DNA of 8,288 nucleotides from the NCBI GenBank assembly GCA_009843005.1, contig VYEH01000063.1, forward strand, positions 1 through 8,288, in the 5' to 3' direction. A model generated the notes under the pieces. It was given only the letters and a program-made list of their open reading frames with translations, searched no databases and had not been told where the DNA came from. This DNA is from Pseudomonadota bacterium (GTDB taxonomy: Bacteria; Pseudomonadota; Gammaproteobacteria; Steroidobacterales; Rariloculaceae). Below, in pieces: positions 1-5,960 of the stretch. Each line of letters starts with the position of its first letter. Positions within the stretch are counted from its first letter, which is position 1. The translations under genes were made by a program, and so were the position numbers.

Positions 1-1
1 G

Positions 2-364
2 AGCCGGAACCGGAGCGACGGCAGGGAATTTCAGCTTGACCTGTTGGCGTCACTAACCGCCGGTGTCGCTTCGACCGAATCGGAGGAGGAACCGAGCCCG
101 CAGGAAGCGCCCCCATCCTTCCCGCGCGAATTGCAGGCCCTCGGCTTCCTGGCGGCGTTCATCGGCCTGATTCTGCTGCTCGGGCCCATTGCCGCCGTGT
201 TCCTGTTCACCACCGGGTTCTTCGTCGTGACGCGCCATTTCGCGCCGCTGAAGGCCGTGACTGTCGCCGGTGTTTGTACGCTGGCGCTGTACCTGCTGTT
301 TGCTGTAGGGCTACAGTTGCAGATGTATCACGGTGTGCTGGCGCCGCTTTTCGAACCGCGCTGA
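2..364 (+). CDS. TctB-family small membrane subunit of a tripartite tricarboxylate transporter (5' partial)
   Basis: The frame is open from the window edge to TGA at 362-364, so the gene starts outside the window; the TTG at 44 is only an internal codon and is not a convincing start. The visible 120 residues have a polar, Glu- and Pro-rich linker followed by two hydrophobic membrane helices: one around the segment ending GFFVVTRHFAP and a second around LALYLLFAVGLQLQ. This polar loop plus two C-terminal helices, ending shortly after a 'LYLLF' helix, matches the C-terminal half of TctB, the small four-helix subunit that works with the large TctA permease and the periplasmic TctC receptor to import carboxylates by secondary transport. 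A TctC-type receptor gene lies 151 nt downstream on the same strand, which supports the call. TctB proteins diverge greatly in sequence, so the family call rests on topology plus neighbourhood. The tctA gene is not visible and would be expected upstream. Confidence 0.72.
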   Translation, partial: SRNRSDGREFQLDLLASLTAGVASTESEEEPSPQEAPPSFPRELQALGFLAAFIGLILLLGPIAAVFLFTTGFFVVTRHFAPLKAVTVAGVCTLALYLLFAVGLQLQMYHGVLAPLFEPR

Positions 365-503
365 CCCGATAGGCTTGGCGCGTCGAATTGCGCCGGCCCA
401 GAAGGCAATGCTATTCGGAAGGCGGCGTTCGGGATGATTGCCGCGGCCTTCAAACCGCGCCGGCCCGGTAGGCGCCGCCCGCCGTGCGGCATCGCCGGAA
501 AGC

Positions 504-509
504 TATAAT
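504..509 (+). promoter_or_regulatory. Perfect -10 box (TATAAT) placed for a leaderless tctC transcript
   Basis: TATAAT at 504-509 is followed by six bases (CGCCGC) and then the ATG at 516. With usual sigma-70 spacing the first transcribed base would be the A of that ATG or very near it. No Shine-Dalgarno sequence lies at a usable distance: the nearest purine run, GGAAAG at 497-502, is 13 nt from the ATG. No good -35 box is seen 16-18 bp upstream and there is no TGn extension. The geometry is seen directly; the leaderless promoter is inferred. Confidence 0.5.
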
Positions 510-515
510 CGCCGC

Positions 516-1514
516 ATGCGCCCTCGCTCCTTCGTCCTTGCACTGATTCTTCTGATGGCCGCTGCCGCCGCCGGCGCCCACGCGGCCAGCGTGCGCGGCG
601 AGATCGTTACGCTGCTGAGCCCCAACAGCGCTGGCGGCATGATGACGCGCTATGCGCGCATGATCGCGCCCTACCTTGCCAGGCACGCCGGCGCCCGCGA
701 CGTTCGCGTGCGCATCATGACCGGAGGCGGCGGCATCCGCGGAGCCAATGCGCTCTGGTACGCAGAACCCGACGGCAGGACAATCGCCTTTACCAGCGTC
801 ACCACGCTGATCCTCTCCCAGCTTGCCGGCAGCGAGGCGGTGAGATTCGATGCCACGCGCTTCGTCTATCTCGGGCGTGCCGCCACGGAGCCCCGGGTTC
901 TCACCGTCGGCGCAACGTCGAACATCGCGAGCGTCGAGGATGCGCGGACACTCGGGCGGCCGTTCGTATTTCCCTCCCAGGGCACCGACGAGGACTTCTA
1001 TTCGATGGCCGTACTGGCGGATGTGCTGGAAATTCCGTTGAAGGTGATCAGCGGTTACGACGGCAACGCCGACACGGCGCTTGCCGTGATCAGGGGCGAC
1101 GGCGACGGCCACATCACCGGATGGTCGGCGTCCCAGGCCGTCATCGAGGCCGGCGACGAAGTGCCGATCCTTACCCTGGGCCAGGGCCGCTACACGCCCT
1201 ACCCCGATATCCCGTCGGCCCTGGAACTGGTGGACGGCGCCTCAAGAGAGGCCGTTCAGGCGATCGTCAACATGCTGGACATGCGCCGCGGGTTCTTCGG
1301 CCCACCGGACCTGGATTCAGAGGCAACCGCGGAACTGAGAGCGGCAATCGGCGCCGCCCTGGCCGATCCGCAGCTTGTGGCAGAGTCGGTTGCCCAGGGC
1401 CTGCCGCTGCAACCCTCCCCCGGCGAGGCCGAGCAAGTCAAGATCGAGCAGATCACCGAAGCCAGTCAGCATCTCGTGCCCATGCTGCGCTCGGCGCTGG
1501 AGGCCATTCGCTAG
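516..1514 (+). CDS. TctC/Bug-family periplasmic solute-binding receptor
   Basis: This 332-residue protein is the receptor component of a tripartite tricarboxylate transporter. It would bind a carboxylate in the periplasm and deliver it to the TctAB membrane pair. ATG 516 is chosen because it begins directly at a classical signal peptide: basic MRPR, a hydrophobic core to about residue 20, and an AHA-type cleavage site near residue 23. An in-frame start 26 codons earlier would bury this signal behind an Arg/Pro-rich tail. The mature protein starts with the family's strand and 'SPNSAGGMMTRYAR' loop (family form usually P.G..D...R). It then has the Gly-rich GGGGIRGANALW and PDGRTIAF blocks around residues 70-95, which are hallmarks of Bug receptors. 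Length matches the usual 320-330 residues. It follows the TctB-like gene by 151 nt and may have its own promoter. The ligand cannot be read from sequence. The gene ends convergently with the next gene, on the minus strand. Confidence 0.85.
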   Translation: MRPRSFVLALILLMAAAAAGAHAASVRGEIVTLLSPNSAGGMMTRYARMIAPYLARHAGARDVRVRIMTGGGGIRGANALWYAEPDGRTIAFTSVTTLILSQLAGSEAVRFDATRFVYLGRAATEPRVLTVGATSNIASVEDARTLGRPFVFPSQGTDEDFYSMAVLADVLEIPLKVISGYDGNADTALAVIRGDGDGHITGWSASQAVIEAGDEVPILTLGQGRYTPYPDIPSALELVDGASREAVQAIVNMLDMRRGFFGPPDLDSEATAELRAAIGAALADPQLVAESVAQGLPLQPSPGEAEQVKIEQITEASQHLVPMLRSALEAIR

Positions 1515-1535
1515 CGATACTCCCCTTGTATTCGC

Positions 1536-1560
1536 GGTGTCGGCAAAGCACCCGGACACC
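1536..1560. terminator. Hairpin between convergent genes, candidate bidirectional terminator
   Basis: GGTGTC (1536-1541) pairs with GACACC (1555-1560), with two further G-C pairs possible inside if one G is bulged. It lies in the 55-nt gap between the stop of the TctC-like gene (1514) and the stop of the minus-strand gene (1570). No T-run follows on either strand, so it is not a canonical intrinsic terminator. It could end transcripts weakly or protect 3' ends. The stem is seen; the function is inferred. Confidence 0.3.
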
Positions 1561-1569
1561 ATCCGCAGC

Positions 1570-2295
1570 TCAATGTCCGGTTGATCGGCTCCGGGACAGT
1601 GCTGACGGGTTTCGTCCGGACGCATCGGCGGCTTCCGTCCGATAAAGTGGCGTCCCGGACCGTTCCAGTTCGTCGAAAATCCGCACGAGCCTGCCGGCGA
1701 AATGGGCGTCGCCGAATCTCGCGGCTGCGTCGGTGCAATTGCCGTCGAACTCGATTCGCACCGCCTCGCTGTCCATGATCATGAAGTGGTACGGAAACTC
1801 GTCCCATTCGCTGGTATCCCCACGTACTACGCGTACGGTTCCCCTGATTCCGTCAGCTTGCGAAATGGCCGCCAATAGCGGATGCGAGCCGATGGGTTGC
1901 CCGGGGTCCACATCCGGTTCGCCCAGGATGATGATCGAAAGACGGGAATCTTCCCTGCGCAGGAATTCGACCGCCGATCCGACGATGTCGGGGTCGGCAT
2001 AGGCGCGCAGGGCTCCGACCGACCGTGAGAGGCGGCCGGTATAGATCCTCACGTTTCTTCGGGCGCACGAAAAGAACTTGTTCAGGATATAGACGGTATG
2101 GGCCGGTTTGGTGTTCTTGATTTTCCTGTTTGCCCTGTAATTGAGGGCGTCATCGATGAGTCTGAAGTAGGCTGGGTCATCCTCCGCCACAGCTTGCTTC
2201 GAAAGTCGGCCACGGGTTGTATACCGACTCAGCGCCATCGCCGCTTCAGTGCGTATCAAGTCCAGGAAAATCAGGAAAAACATGGCTTTGCGCAC
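1570..2295 (-). CDS. Unrecognised protein, possibly a degenerate phospholipase-D-like fold
   Basis: I do not recognise this 241-residue protein with certainty. The frame opens with GTG at 2295; ATG 2283 and ATG 2238 are alternatives, and 2238 (222 residues) removes a hydrophobic N-terminal tail (FFLIFLDLI) that looks dispensable. The N-terminal part is basic and polar. The rest alternates predicted strands and helices: RRNVRIYTG, a helix, then SRLSIIILGEPD, then a helix with HPLLAAI, then TVRVVRGD, then PYHFMIMDSEAVRIEFD, and a final helix FAGRLVRIFDELE. That order resembles half of a phospholipase-D-type domain, with HFMIMD where an active enzyme would have the H-x-K-x4-D motif. The Lys is absent, so catalysis would not be expected. 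This fold-level similarity is my inference from pattern. The 5' half looks less GC-rich than neighbouring genes, which may mean transfer. Gene reality is supported by its length, protein-like composition and sensible strand pattern. Confidence 0.6.
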   Translation of the reverse strand: MRKAMFFLIFLDLIRTEAAMALSRYTTRGRLSKQAVAEDDPAYFRLIDDALNYRANRKIKNTKPAHTVYILNKFFSCARRNVRIYTGRLSRSVGALRAYADPDIVGSAVEFLRREDSRLSIIILGEPDVDPGQPIGSHPLLAAISQADGIRGTVRVVRGDTSEWDEFPYHFMIMDSEAVRIEFDGNCTDAAARFGDAHFAGRLVRIFDELERSGTPLYRTEAADASGRNPSALSRSRSTGH

Positions 2296-2310
2296 CCTTA
2301 CTCATATTCA

Positions 2311-2376
2311 GGTTTGAACAATAGTCGCTGGTCAGAACCGCGTCGCTGGATTGGGACCGCGGGCGCTGGTTTGAAC
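2311..2376. repeat. Cluster of short direct repeats upstream of the unknown gene
   Basis: CGCTGG occurs at 2326-2331, 2344-2349 and 2364-2369 (spacing 18 and 20 bp). The units are loosely similar beyond the hexamer: the first two both continue to an ACCGCG stretch, and the third to AACGACG. In addition GGTTTGAAC occurs exactly twice, at 2311-2319 and 2368-2376. The cluster fills the gap between the stop of phhB (2381) and the start region of the minus-strand unknown gene (2295). It could be an operator array for that gene or a small degenerate tandem duplication. Confidence 0.45.
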
Positions 2377-2380
2377 GACG

Positions 2381-2731
2381 CTACGGCCTTGCAGGGCCGT
2401 CCCTGTATGCGCGGTCGGCCTTTGCGGCGAAGAAGAAATCGCTCTCGGTAAGACCCTGAATCTTGTGGGTCCAGATTTCCACCACACAACGAGCCCAGGC
2501 GATGTGCAGGTCCGGATGGTGATTCTCGGCCTCGGCGATCTCCGTCACCCGGTTGGCGAACTCCATCGCCTCGACAAAGTTGCCGAAGCCGTATTGGCGT
2601 TCCAGGTGGCCCGCCTCGTTCAACCACCATCCCTTGTCCAGCTCTGCCAGCAGCTCCCCGGCGCGATCAGGTTCCATCGGCGGCACACCGCCCCGGCAGG
2701 GAATGCATTTTTTGTCGGCAAGTTCCATCAT
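2381..2731 (-). CDS. phhB: Pterin-4a-carbinolamine dehydratase (PCD/PhhB family)
   Basis: This 116-residue protein dehydrates 4a-hydroxytetrahydropterin to quinonoid dihydropterin, recycling the pterin cofactor of aromatic amino-acid hydroxylases in the cytoplasm. The full PCD consensus is visible: E67-x3-H71-H72-P73-x5-W79-x9-H89-x8-D98, within AEAENHHPDLHIAW and the WTHK segment. H71, H72 and H89 are the expected active-site histidines. The preceding helix, with the NFVEAMEFANRV block, is typical of the family. The N-terminus carries a Cys pair in KKCIPCRGG, common in bacterial members annotated as PhhB. Length is normal. Two adjacent ATGs (2731 and 2728) can serve as the start; no strong ribosome site precedes them. 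A small membrane-protein gene lies 60 nt upstream on the same strand and may be co-transcribed. No phenylalanine hydroxylase gene is seen in the window, so the partner enzyme, or a role in molybdopterin metabolism suggested for some relatives, stays open. Confidence 0.93.
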   Translation of the reverse strand: MMELADKKCIPCRGGVPPMEPDRAGELLAELDKGWWLNEAGHLERQYGFGNFVEAMEFANRVTEIAEAENHHPDLHIAWARCVVEIWTHKIQGLTESDFFFAAKADRAYRDGPARP

Positions 2732-2760
2732 GAGCCCGCAAATCAGATCGAGATTCTGCC

Positions 2761-2776
2761 GTCGTCGTCGGACGAC
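2761..2776. other. Small inverted repeat between the DUF1640-like gene and phhB
   Basis: GTCGTC (2761-2766) and GACGAC (2771-2776) are separated by GTCG, giving a 6-bp stem with a four-base loop. It sits in the 60-nt gap between two minus-strand genes. There is no T-run. It might be an mRNA stability or attenuation element in a shared transcript, or a chance product of GTC repeats in GC-rich DNA. Confidence 0.25.
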
Positions 2777-2791
2777 CGCCCCGCAAAGCGC

Positions 2792-3016
2792 CTAGTCGAA
2801 GAGCATCAGAGCCCCGAAGAGTAGACTCGCAATGCCGATGTTGGCGAGAATGATCTGGTATTTGGCCGTCGCGAGGGCAGCTTCCATCGTGCCCTTTGTG
2901 ACGAGTTCCGCGTCGGTTCGTGCAATGGCCGACGCGATGGCCACCGCCTGCTCGTGGCCGATTCCGGCCTGCTCGAGACGGCTGGTAACCTCCAACGTGT
3001 CTATCATGTACGCCAT
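2792..3016 (-). CDS. Small DUF1640-like coiled-coil protein with C-terminal membrane anchor
   Basis: This 74-residue protein begins with IDTLEVTSRLEQAG, then EQAVAIASAIARTDAELVTK, and ends in one hydrophobic helix, about residues 54-72 (IILANIGIASLLFGALML). The order 'DTLE..., ...L..AG....QA.AIA.A......LVTK..., membrane helix' matches the bacterial DUF1640 family of short coiled-coil, membrane-anchored proteins of unknown function. Those I know of usually carry a longer heptad region between the VTK/ATK block and the membrane helix; here it is almost absent, so this would be a miniature form. The start could be ATG 3016 or, three codons later, ATG 3007; neither has a strong ribosome site. It precedes phhB on the same strand. 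The family call is from memory of the pattern and the function is unknown. Confidence 0.62.
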   Translation of the reverse strand: MAYMIDTLEVTSRLEQAGIGHEQAVAIASAIARTDAELVTKGTMEAALATAKYQIILANIGIASLLFGALMLFD

Positions 3017-3110
3017 GCAGCCACAGTAGCACCGGGGCCGTACCCCCGCAAATACAAGTTTCTGTGCGATTTAGCCACATTCGGGACCGGGGGAACACCC
3101 TAATATTCTC

Positions 3111-3122
3111 CTGGGCGCCCAG
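3111..3122. promoter_or_regulatory. 12-bp perfect palindrome upstream of the methyltransferase gene
   Basis: CTGGGCGCCCAG at 3111-3122 is perfectly self-complementary with no spacer, which suits a dimeric protein's binding site better than an RNA hairpin. It lies five bases after TAATAT (3101-3106), a possible weak -10 element, in the 190-nt gap between two divergently transcribed genes. An operator overlapping a transcription start is one reading. Chance palindromes of this kind are possible in GC-rich DNA. Confidence 0.3.
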
Positions 3123-3206
3123 AAATCAGGCTCTTCCCCTGCCTTGTGGCAAGATCATCCGCTTGCACGGATTGGTTGGCCCCTGGCCCACGGTACGGAG
3201 ATCGAA

Positions 3207-3824
3207 TTGAGTCAGGCGGACAGGGACAAGTGGAACGCCCGCTATCTAGCCGGCGCCTACGAGGCGCGCACGCACCCAAGTGCGCTGCTTACGCACTGGG
3301 CCGGCCGCCTGCAAGTGCTCGGCCCGGCGCCCAGGGCCGTCGACCTCGCCTGTGGCAGCGGCCGGAACGCGCTCTTCCTGGCCCGCCGCGGTTGGCAAGT
3401 GGATGCCGTCGACATATCCCCGGTTGCACTCGCACGCCTGCGAGGTGCCGCGGATGCGGAGGGCCTGCCGGTCAAATGCGTGGAACGGGACCTGGAACCG
3501 GCTTCGAGCGCGCTGGATGGATTCTCGGAACGCTGCTATAACCTGGCTCTGTCGATCCGCTACACCGACATACCGCTCGTCGCAGCACTGCCGCGCATAC
3601 TTGCCCCCGGCGGGTATCTCATAGCCGAGATTCACTTGATAACCGATAAAACGGTCGCCGGTCCGCGCAATCCCCGGTTCCGGGTGGCGCCGGGCGAACT
3701 CCGGAGAGCCGGGTCCGCTCTCGAACTGCTCCACTACCGCGAGGGACTCGTGACCGATCCCGACGGCCGGACCGTGGCCGTGGCGCAACTGGTGGGCCGG
3801 CTGTCCAACACATCCACCGGATAA
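3207..3824 (+). CDS. Class I SAM-dependent methyltransferase, TehB-like
   Basis: This 205-residue soluble protein has the class I methyltransferase core. Motif I is VDLACGSGRNALFLA at residues 45-59. The acidic end of strand 2 is D69 in VDAVDIS, which would bind the ribose hydroxyls. An acidic residue lies in ERDLE around 93-97, and the LAPGGYLIAEIH strand-loop is at 132-143. The later GPRNPRFRVAPGEL block resembles TehB/tellurite-resistance-type methyltransferases, often followed by PGEL. The frame is open further upstream, but TTG 3207 is chosen because GGAG (3197-3200) lies six bases before it and the protein then starts SQADRDKWNARY, the usual N-terminus of this group. The substrate is unknown; small thiols, metalloids or other small molecules are methylated by relatives. 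It ends 30 nt from the convergent alanine racemase gene and shares no obvious operon. Confidence 0.82.
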   Translation: MSQADRDKWNARYLAGAYEARTHPSALLTHWAGRLQVLGPAPRAVDLACGSGRNALFLARRGWQVDAVDISPVALARLRGAADAEGLPVKCVERDLEPASSALDGFSERCYNLALSIRYTDIPLVAALPRILAPGGYLIAEIHLITDKTVAGPRNPRFRVAPGELRRAGSALELLHYREGLVTDPDGRTVAVAQLVGRLSNTSTG

Positions 3825-3833
3825 GGCCGTGGC

Positions 3834-3854
3834 GCTGCTGCCGGTGCGAGCAGC
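3834..3854. terminator. Hairpin between convergent methyltransferase and alr genes
   Basis: GCTGCT (3834-3839) pairs with AGCAGC (3849-3854) around a nine-base loop, filling the 30-nt gap between the two convergent stop codons (3824 and 3855). No T-run follows on either strand, so a canonical intrinsic terminator is not shown. A weak bidirectional terminator or mutual 3'-end barrier is possible. Confidence 0.35.
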
Positions 3855-4943
3855 TTAGGGGATGTAACGCCGCTGCCAGCGCGGCCCGAGCCCGGTCAGG
3901 ATGTCATAGCCGATGGTGCCGGCGGCGCGGGCGACATCGTCGAGGAGCACGTTCCTGCCGAGCAGTTCCACCGTATCGCCGGGCTGCACGCCAGCCGGCG
4001 CAATGCCGCTTACATCGAGCGTGATCAAGTCCATGGAAACACGGCCCACGACCGGTACCTGTGTTCCGGCAGCGAAGGCGACGCCACGGTTGCCGAGCGC
4101 GCGGGGATAGCCGTCCGCAAAACCTGCGCCTACGGTTGCAAGCCGCGCGCCCGACCGAACCGTATGGGTCGCGCCGTAGCCGACCGTCTGCTGTTTGCCG
4201 ACCGTCGTCGTTTGCAGGACGACGCCCTCCAGGGTGACCACCGATTCCATCGGGCTGTCGCCGCTTGCGAATGGGCTTCCACCGTACAGCGCGATGCCGG
4301 GCCGTACGAGGTCACCCCGGAATTCGGGTCCGAGCAGTATCCCCGCCGACCCTCCGATCGAGGTCCTGACATCTGGCAGGAGCGTGATCAGGCGGTCAAA
4401 GTCGCGCACTTGCCGCGCGTTCAGCGGATGGGTCGGCACGTCCGCGCATGCCAGGTGCGTCAGCGCGTACCGCAGTTCCAGCTCACGGAACAATCCGGTG
4501 CGGCTGACTTCCCGAACCTCCGCTTCGTTCAGCCCGAGACGCGACATGCCGGTATCGACATGGATCGCCGCGGGCCGTGCGGCCCCCACCCTGCGCCAGC
4601 GCCCGATCTGCTCGATGGAGTTCAATATGGGGATCAGTTCGGCGTCGAGAACGCTGCCCGCGCTACCCTCGAGCACGCCTTCGAACACGAAAATGTGCGC
4701 CTCAGCAAGCACGGTGCGCAACTCGGCTCCCTCCCGTGCGGTGGCCACGAAAAAATGACGGCAACCTTCGTCCCACAACCGCCTCGCGACGGGCGCCGCA
4801 CCCAGCCCGTAGGCATTGGCCTTGACCACGGCGCCGCAAGTGGCTTGCGCCGCCGCTTCGCACAAGGCGCGGTAGTTTCCCGCCAGCGCGTCCAGATCGA
4901 CTGTCAGGACGCCCGGCGACAGCAGATTCGTGTCGGCGGCCAC
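3855..4943 (-). CDS. alr: Alanine racemase
   Basis: This PLP enzyme interconverts L- and D-alanine in the cytoplasm, supplying D-alanine for peptidoglycan. From GTG 4943 the product has 362 residues, the usual length. The PLP-binding Lys41 lies in GAVVKANAYGLG, the second catalytic base Tyr256 in TVGYGATH, and the family blocks HVDTGMSRLG (128-137), RPGIALYG (214-221), GFADGYPR (274-281) and VGRVSMDLITLDV (299-311) follow in order. The C-terminus, TIGYDILTGLGPRW, is also typical. The N-terminal TIM-barrel and C-terminal beta domains are both complete. The frame opens at a GTG at 4994, but that would leave only 11 nt to the divergent neighbour and add a Gly/Arg-rich tail, so GTG 4943 (then AADTNLLSPGVLTVDL) is preferred. 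No strong ribosome site precedes it. Nothing distinguishes a biosynthetic (Alr) from a catabolic (DadX) role; the lack of a neighbouring dadA gene mildly favours Alr. Confidence 0.95.
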   Translation of the reverse strand: MAADTNLLSPGVLTVDLDALAGNYRALCEAAAQATCGAVVKANAYGLGAAPVARRLWDEGCRHFFVATAREGAELRTVLAEAHIFVFEGVLEGSAGSVLDAELIPILNSIEQIGRWRRVGAARPAAIHVDTGMSRLGLNEAEVREVSRTGLFRELELRYALTHLACADVPTHPLNARQVRDFDRLITLLPDVRTSIGGSAGILLGPEFRGDLVRPGIALYGGSPFASGDSPMESVVTLEGVVLQTTTVGKQQTVGYGATHTVRSGARLATVGAGFADGYPRALGNRGVAFAAGTQVPVVGRVSMDLITLDVSGIAPAGVQPGDTVELLGRNVLLDDVARAAGTIGYDILTGLGPRWQRRYIP

Positions 4944-5005
4944 GAAATTTAGGCTAACATACGGCCTCCCCAACCCGCGGCCGGCCCCGGCCACACCTGC
5001 AAGCC
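4944..5005. promoter_or_regulatory. Divergent promoter region between alr and the acuI-like pseudogene
   Basis: These 62 bases separate the proposed alr start (4943, minus) from the ATG at 5006 (plus), so both genes' promoters should lie here or overlap the alr 5' end. The AT-rich core at 4945-4961 contains TAACAT (4955-4960) as a possible plus-strand -10 box. The complementary strand has TAGCCT, ending seven bases before the alr GTG, another near-leaderless arrangement. No clear -35 boxes are seen. The rest is GC-rich and featureless. Confidence 0.35.
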
Positions 5006-5829
5006 ATGTCAGAACGATTCAGCGCACTGCGCATACACCGGAGCGACGGCGTCGTACGGAGCGAACTGGAAGAACTCACCCTTGACGATCTTTCGCCCGG
5101 AAACGTGCTGATTCGGGTCGAGTACAGCAGCATCAACTACAAGGACGCCCTTGCCGCCACCGGCTCCGCGCCCATCGTGCAGCGGTTTCCGTTGGTGGGC
5201 GGGATCGATCTCGCCGGAGAGGTGCTGGAATGCACCGATGGGCCTTGCCGCCCCGGAGAAAAGGTCGTCGTGCTTGGGGGCGGACTCGGGGAAACCCGGG
5301 ACGGCGGTTATGCCCGATTTGCCCGGGTTGGAACAGACCGCGTGATCCGCCTGCCCGAAGGTATCGACACACGGCGCGCCATGGCGATCGGCACAGCCGG
5401 CTTTACGGCAGCGCTCGCCGTACACCGCCTTGAACGCAACTGTCAACGGCCCGAACTCGGTCCCATGGTCGTGACCGGAGCCACCGGCGGGGTCGGCACG
5501 ATCGCCATCGACCTGCTCGCAGGCCGTGGCTACGACGTGACCGCGCTGACCGGCAAGACCGGTGAGAGCGGCTTTCTGCGAAGTCTGGGCGCTGCGGAGA
5601 TTGTCGATCGCCGGACGGTGGAACCGGTGACCAAGCCCCTCGGGCGCGGCCTGTGGGGCGGCGCCGTGGACAACCTGGGCGGCGAGATGCTCGGCTGGCT
5701 GCAGACCTGCGCCCACGGCGGCTGGACCTCATTGCCACCCGTGAAGTAACGCTGACCGAACTTTCGGCCTGTTTCGATGCATACATGGCCGGCACTGTCA
5801 CCGGCCGCACGGTGGTCAGTATCGATTGA
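5006..5829 (+). pseudogene. YhdH/AcuI-family acrylyl-CoA/quinone oxidoreductase, internal deletion with frame change
   Basis: The first 239 codons encode an AcuI/YhdH-type zinc-free medium-chain reductase. This family uses NADPH to reduce acryloyl-CoA and related enoyl compounds. Family marks include SSINYKDALA (41-50), GIDLAGEV (66-73), GTAGFTAALAV (129-139) and the NADPH-binding VTGATGGVG (156-164). After AVDNLGGEML and Gly239 (5720-5722) the frame gives only eight more residues and a stop at 5747-5749. In the next frame, from about 5722 to the stop at 5827-5829, the text reads DLIATREVTLTELS and then GTVTGRTVVSID, which is the normal C-terminus of the family. Compared with E. coli YhdH (about 324 residues) some 50 residues between these blocks are missing, including the usual GLAGG...TTVMPFILR region. 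So this is one gene with an internal deletion not divisible by three. It is probably inactive. An assembly or sequencing fault at 5720-5725 is the alternative. No clear ribosome site precedes the ATG. Confidence 0.85.
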
Positions 5830-5830
5830 T

Positions 5831-5840
5831 CCCCGCGGGG
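5831..5840. other. 10-bp palindrome just after the acuI-like pseudogene
   Basis: CCCCGCGGGG at 5831-5840 begins one base after the ancestral stop codon (5827-5829). It is a perfect palindrome without a T-run. It may be the remains of a 3'-end hairpin or a chance GC tract. The rest of the stretch to 5960 holds no clear gene; a possible weak ribosome site, GGAA at 5948-5951, precedes the next ATG. Confidence 0.25.
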
Positions 5841-5960
5841 GAGGCGTCCCGTGCGGTTGCGTACCGGGCACGGCTGCGGGATGATCGTGGCAACTTGGGC
5901 GGTCGAATCCACCGGATGCCAGTACGCGCCACGGACATCCAGACGACGGAAACCACAAAT

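Noticed and set aside
450..1112. Long minus-strand frame opposite the TctC-type gene
   Set aside because: It is a shadow of the receptor gene: the product is rich in His, Gly and Arg with no domain pattern, while the plus strand has a signal peptide and family motifs.
2298..3098. Alternative minus-strand frames across phhB and the small membrane-protein gene
   Set aside because: They overlap genes with a full PCD motif and a DUF1640-like pattern, and their products are compositionally biased shadows.
4164..4952. 262-codon plus-strand frame opposite alr
   Set aside because: The minus strand encodes a complete alanine racemase with both catalytic residues. This frame is low-complexity Arg/Gln/His-rich and has no recognisable domain.
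5826..5960. N-terminal extension of the exported methyltransferase-like gene from the start at 5826
   Set aside because: It would put 45 mostly polar, Arg-rich residues ahead of an intact signal peptide beginning at ATG 5961, and it overlaps the ancestral stop region of the pseudogene.
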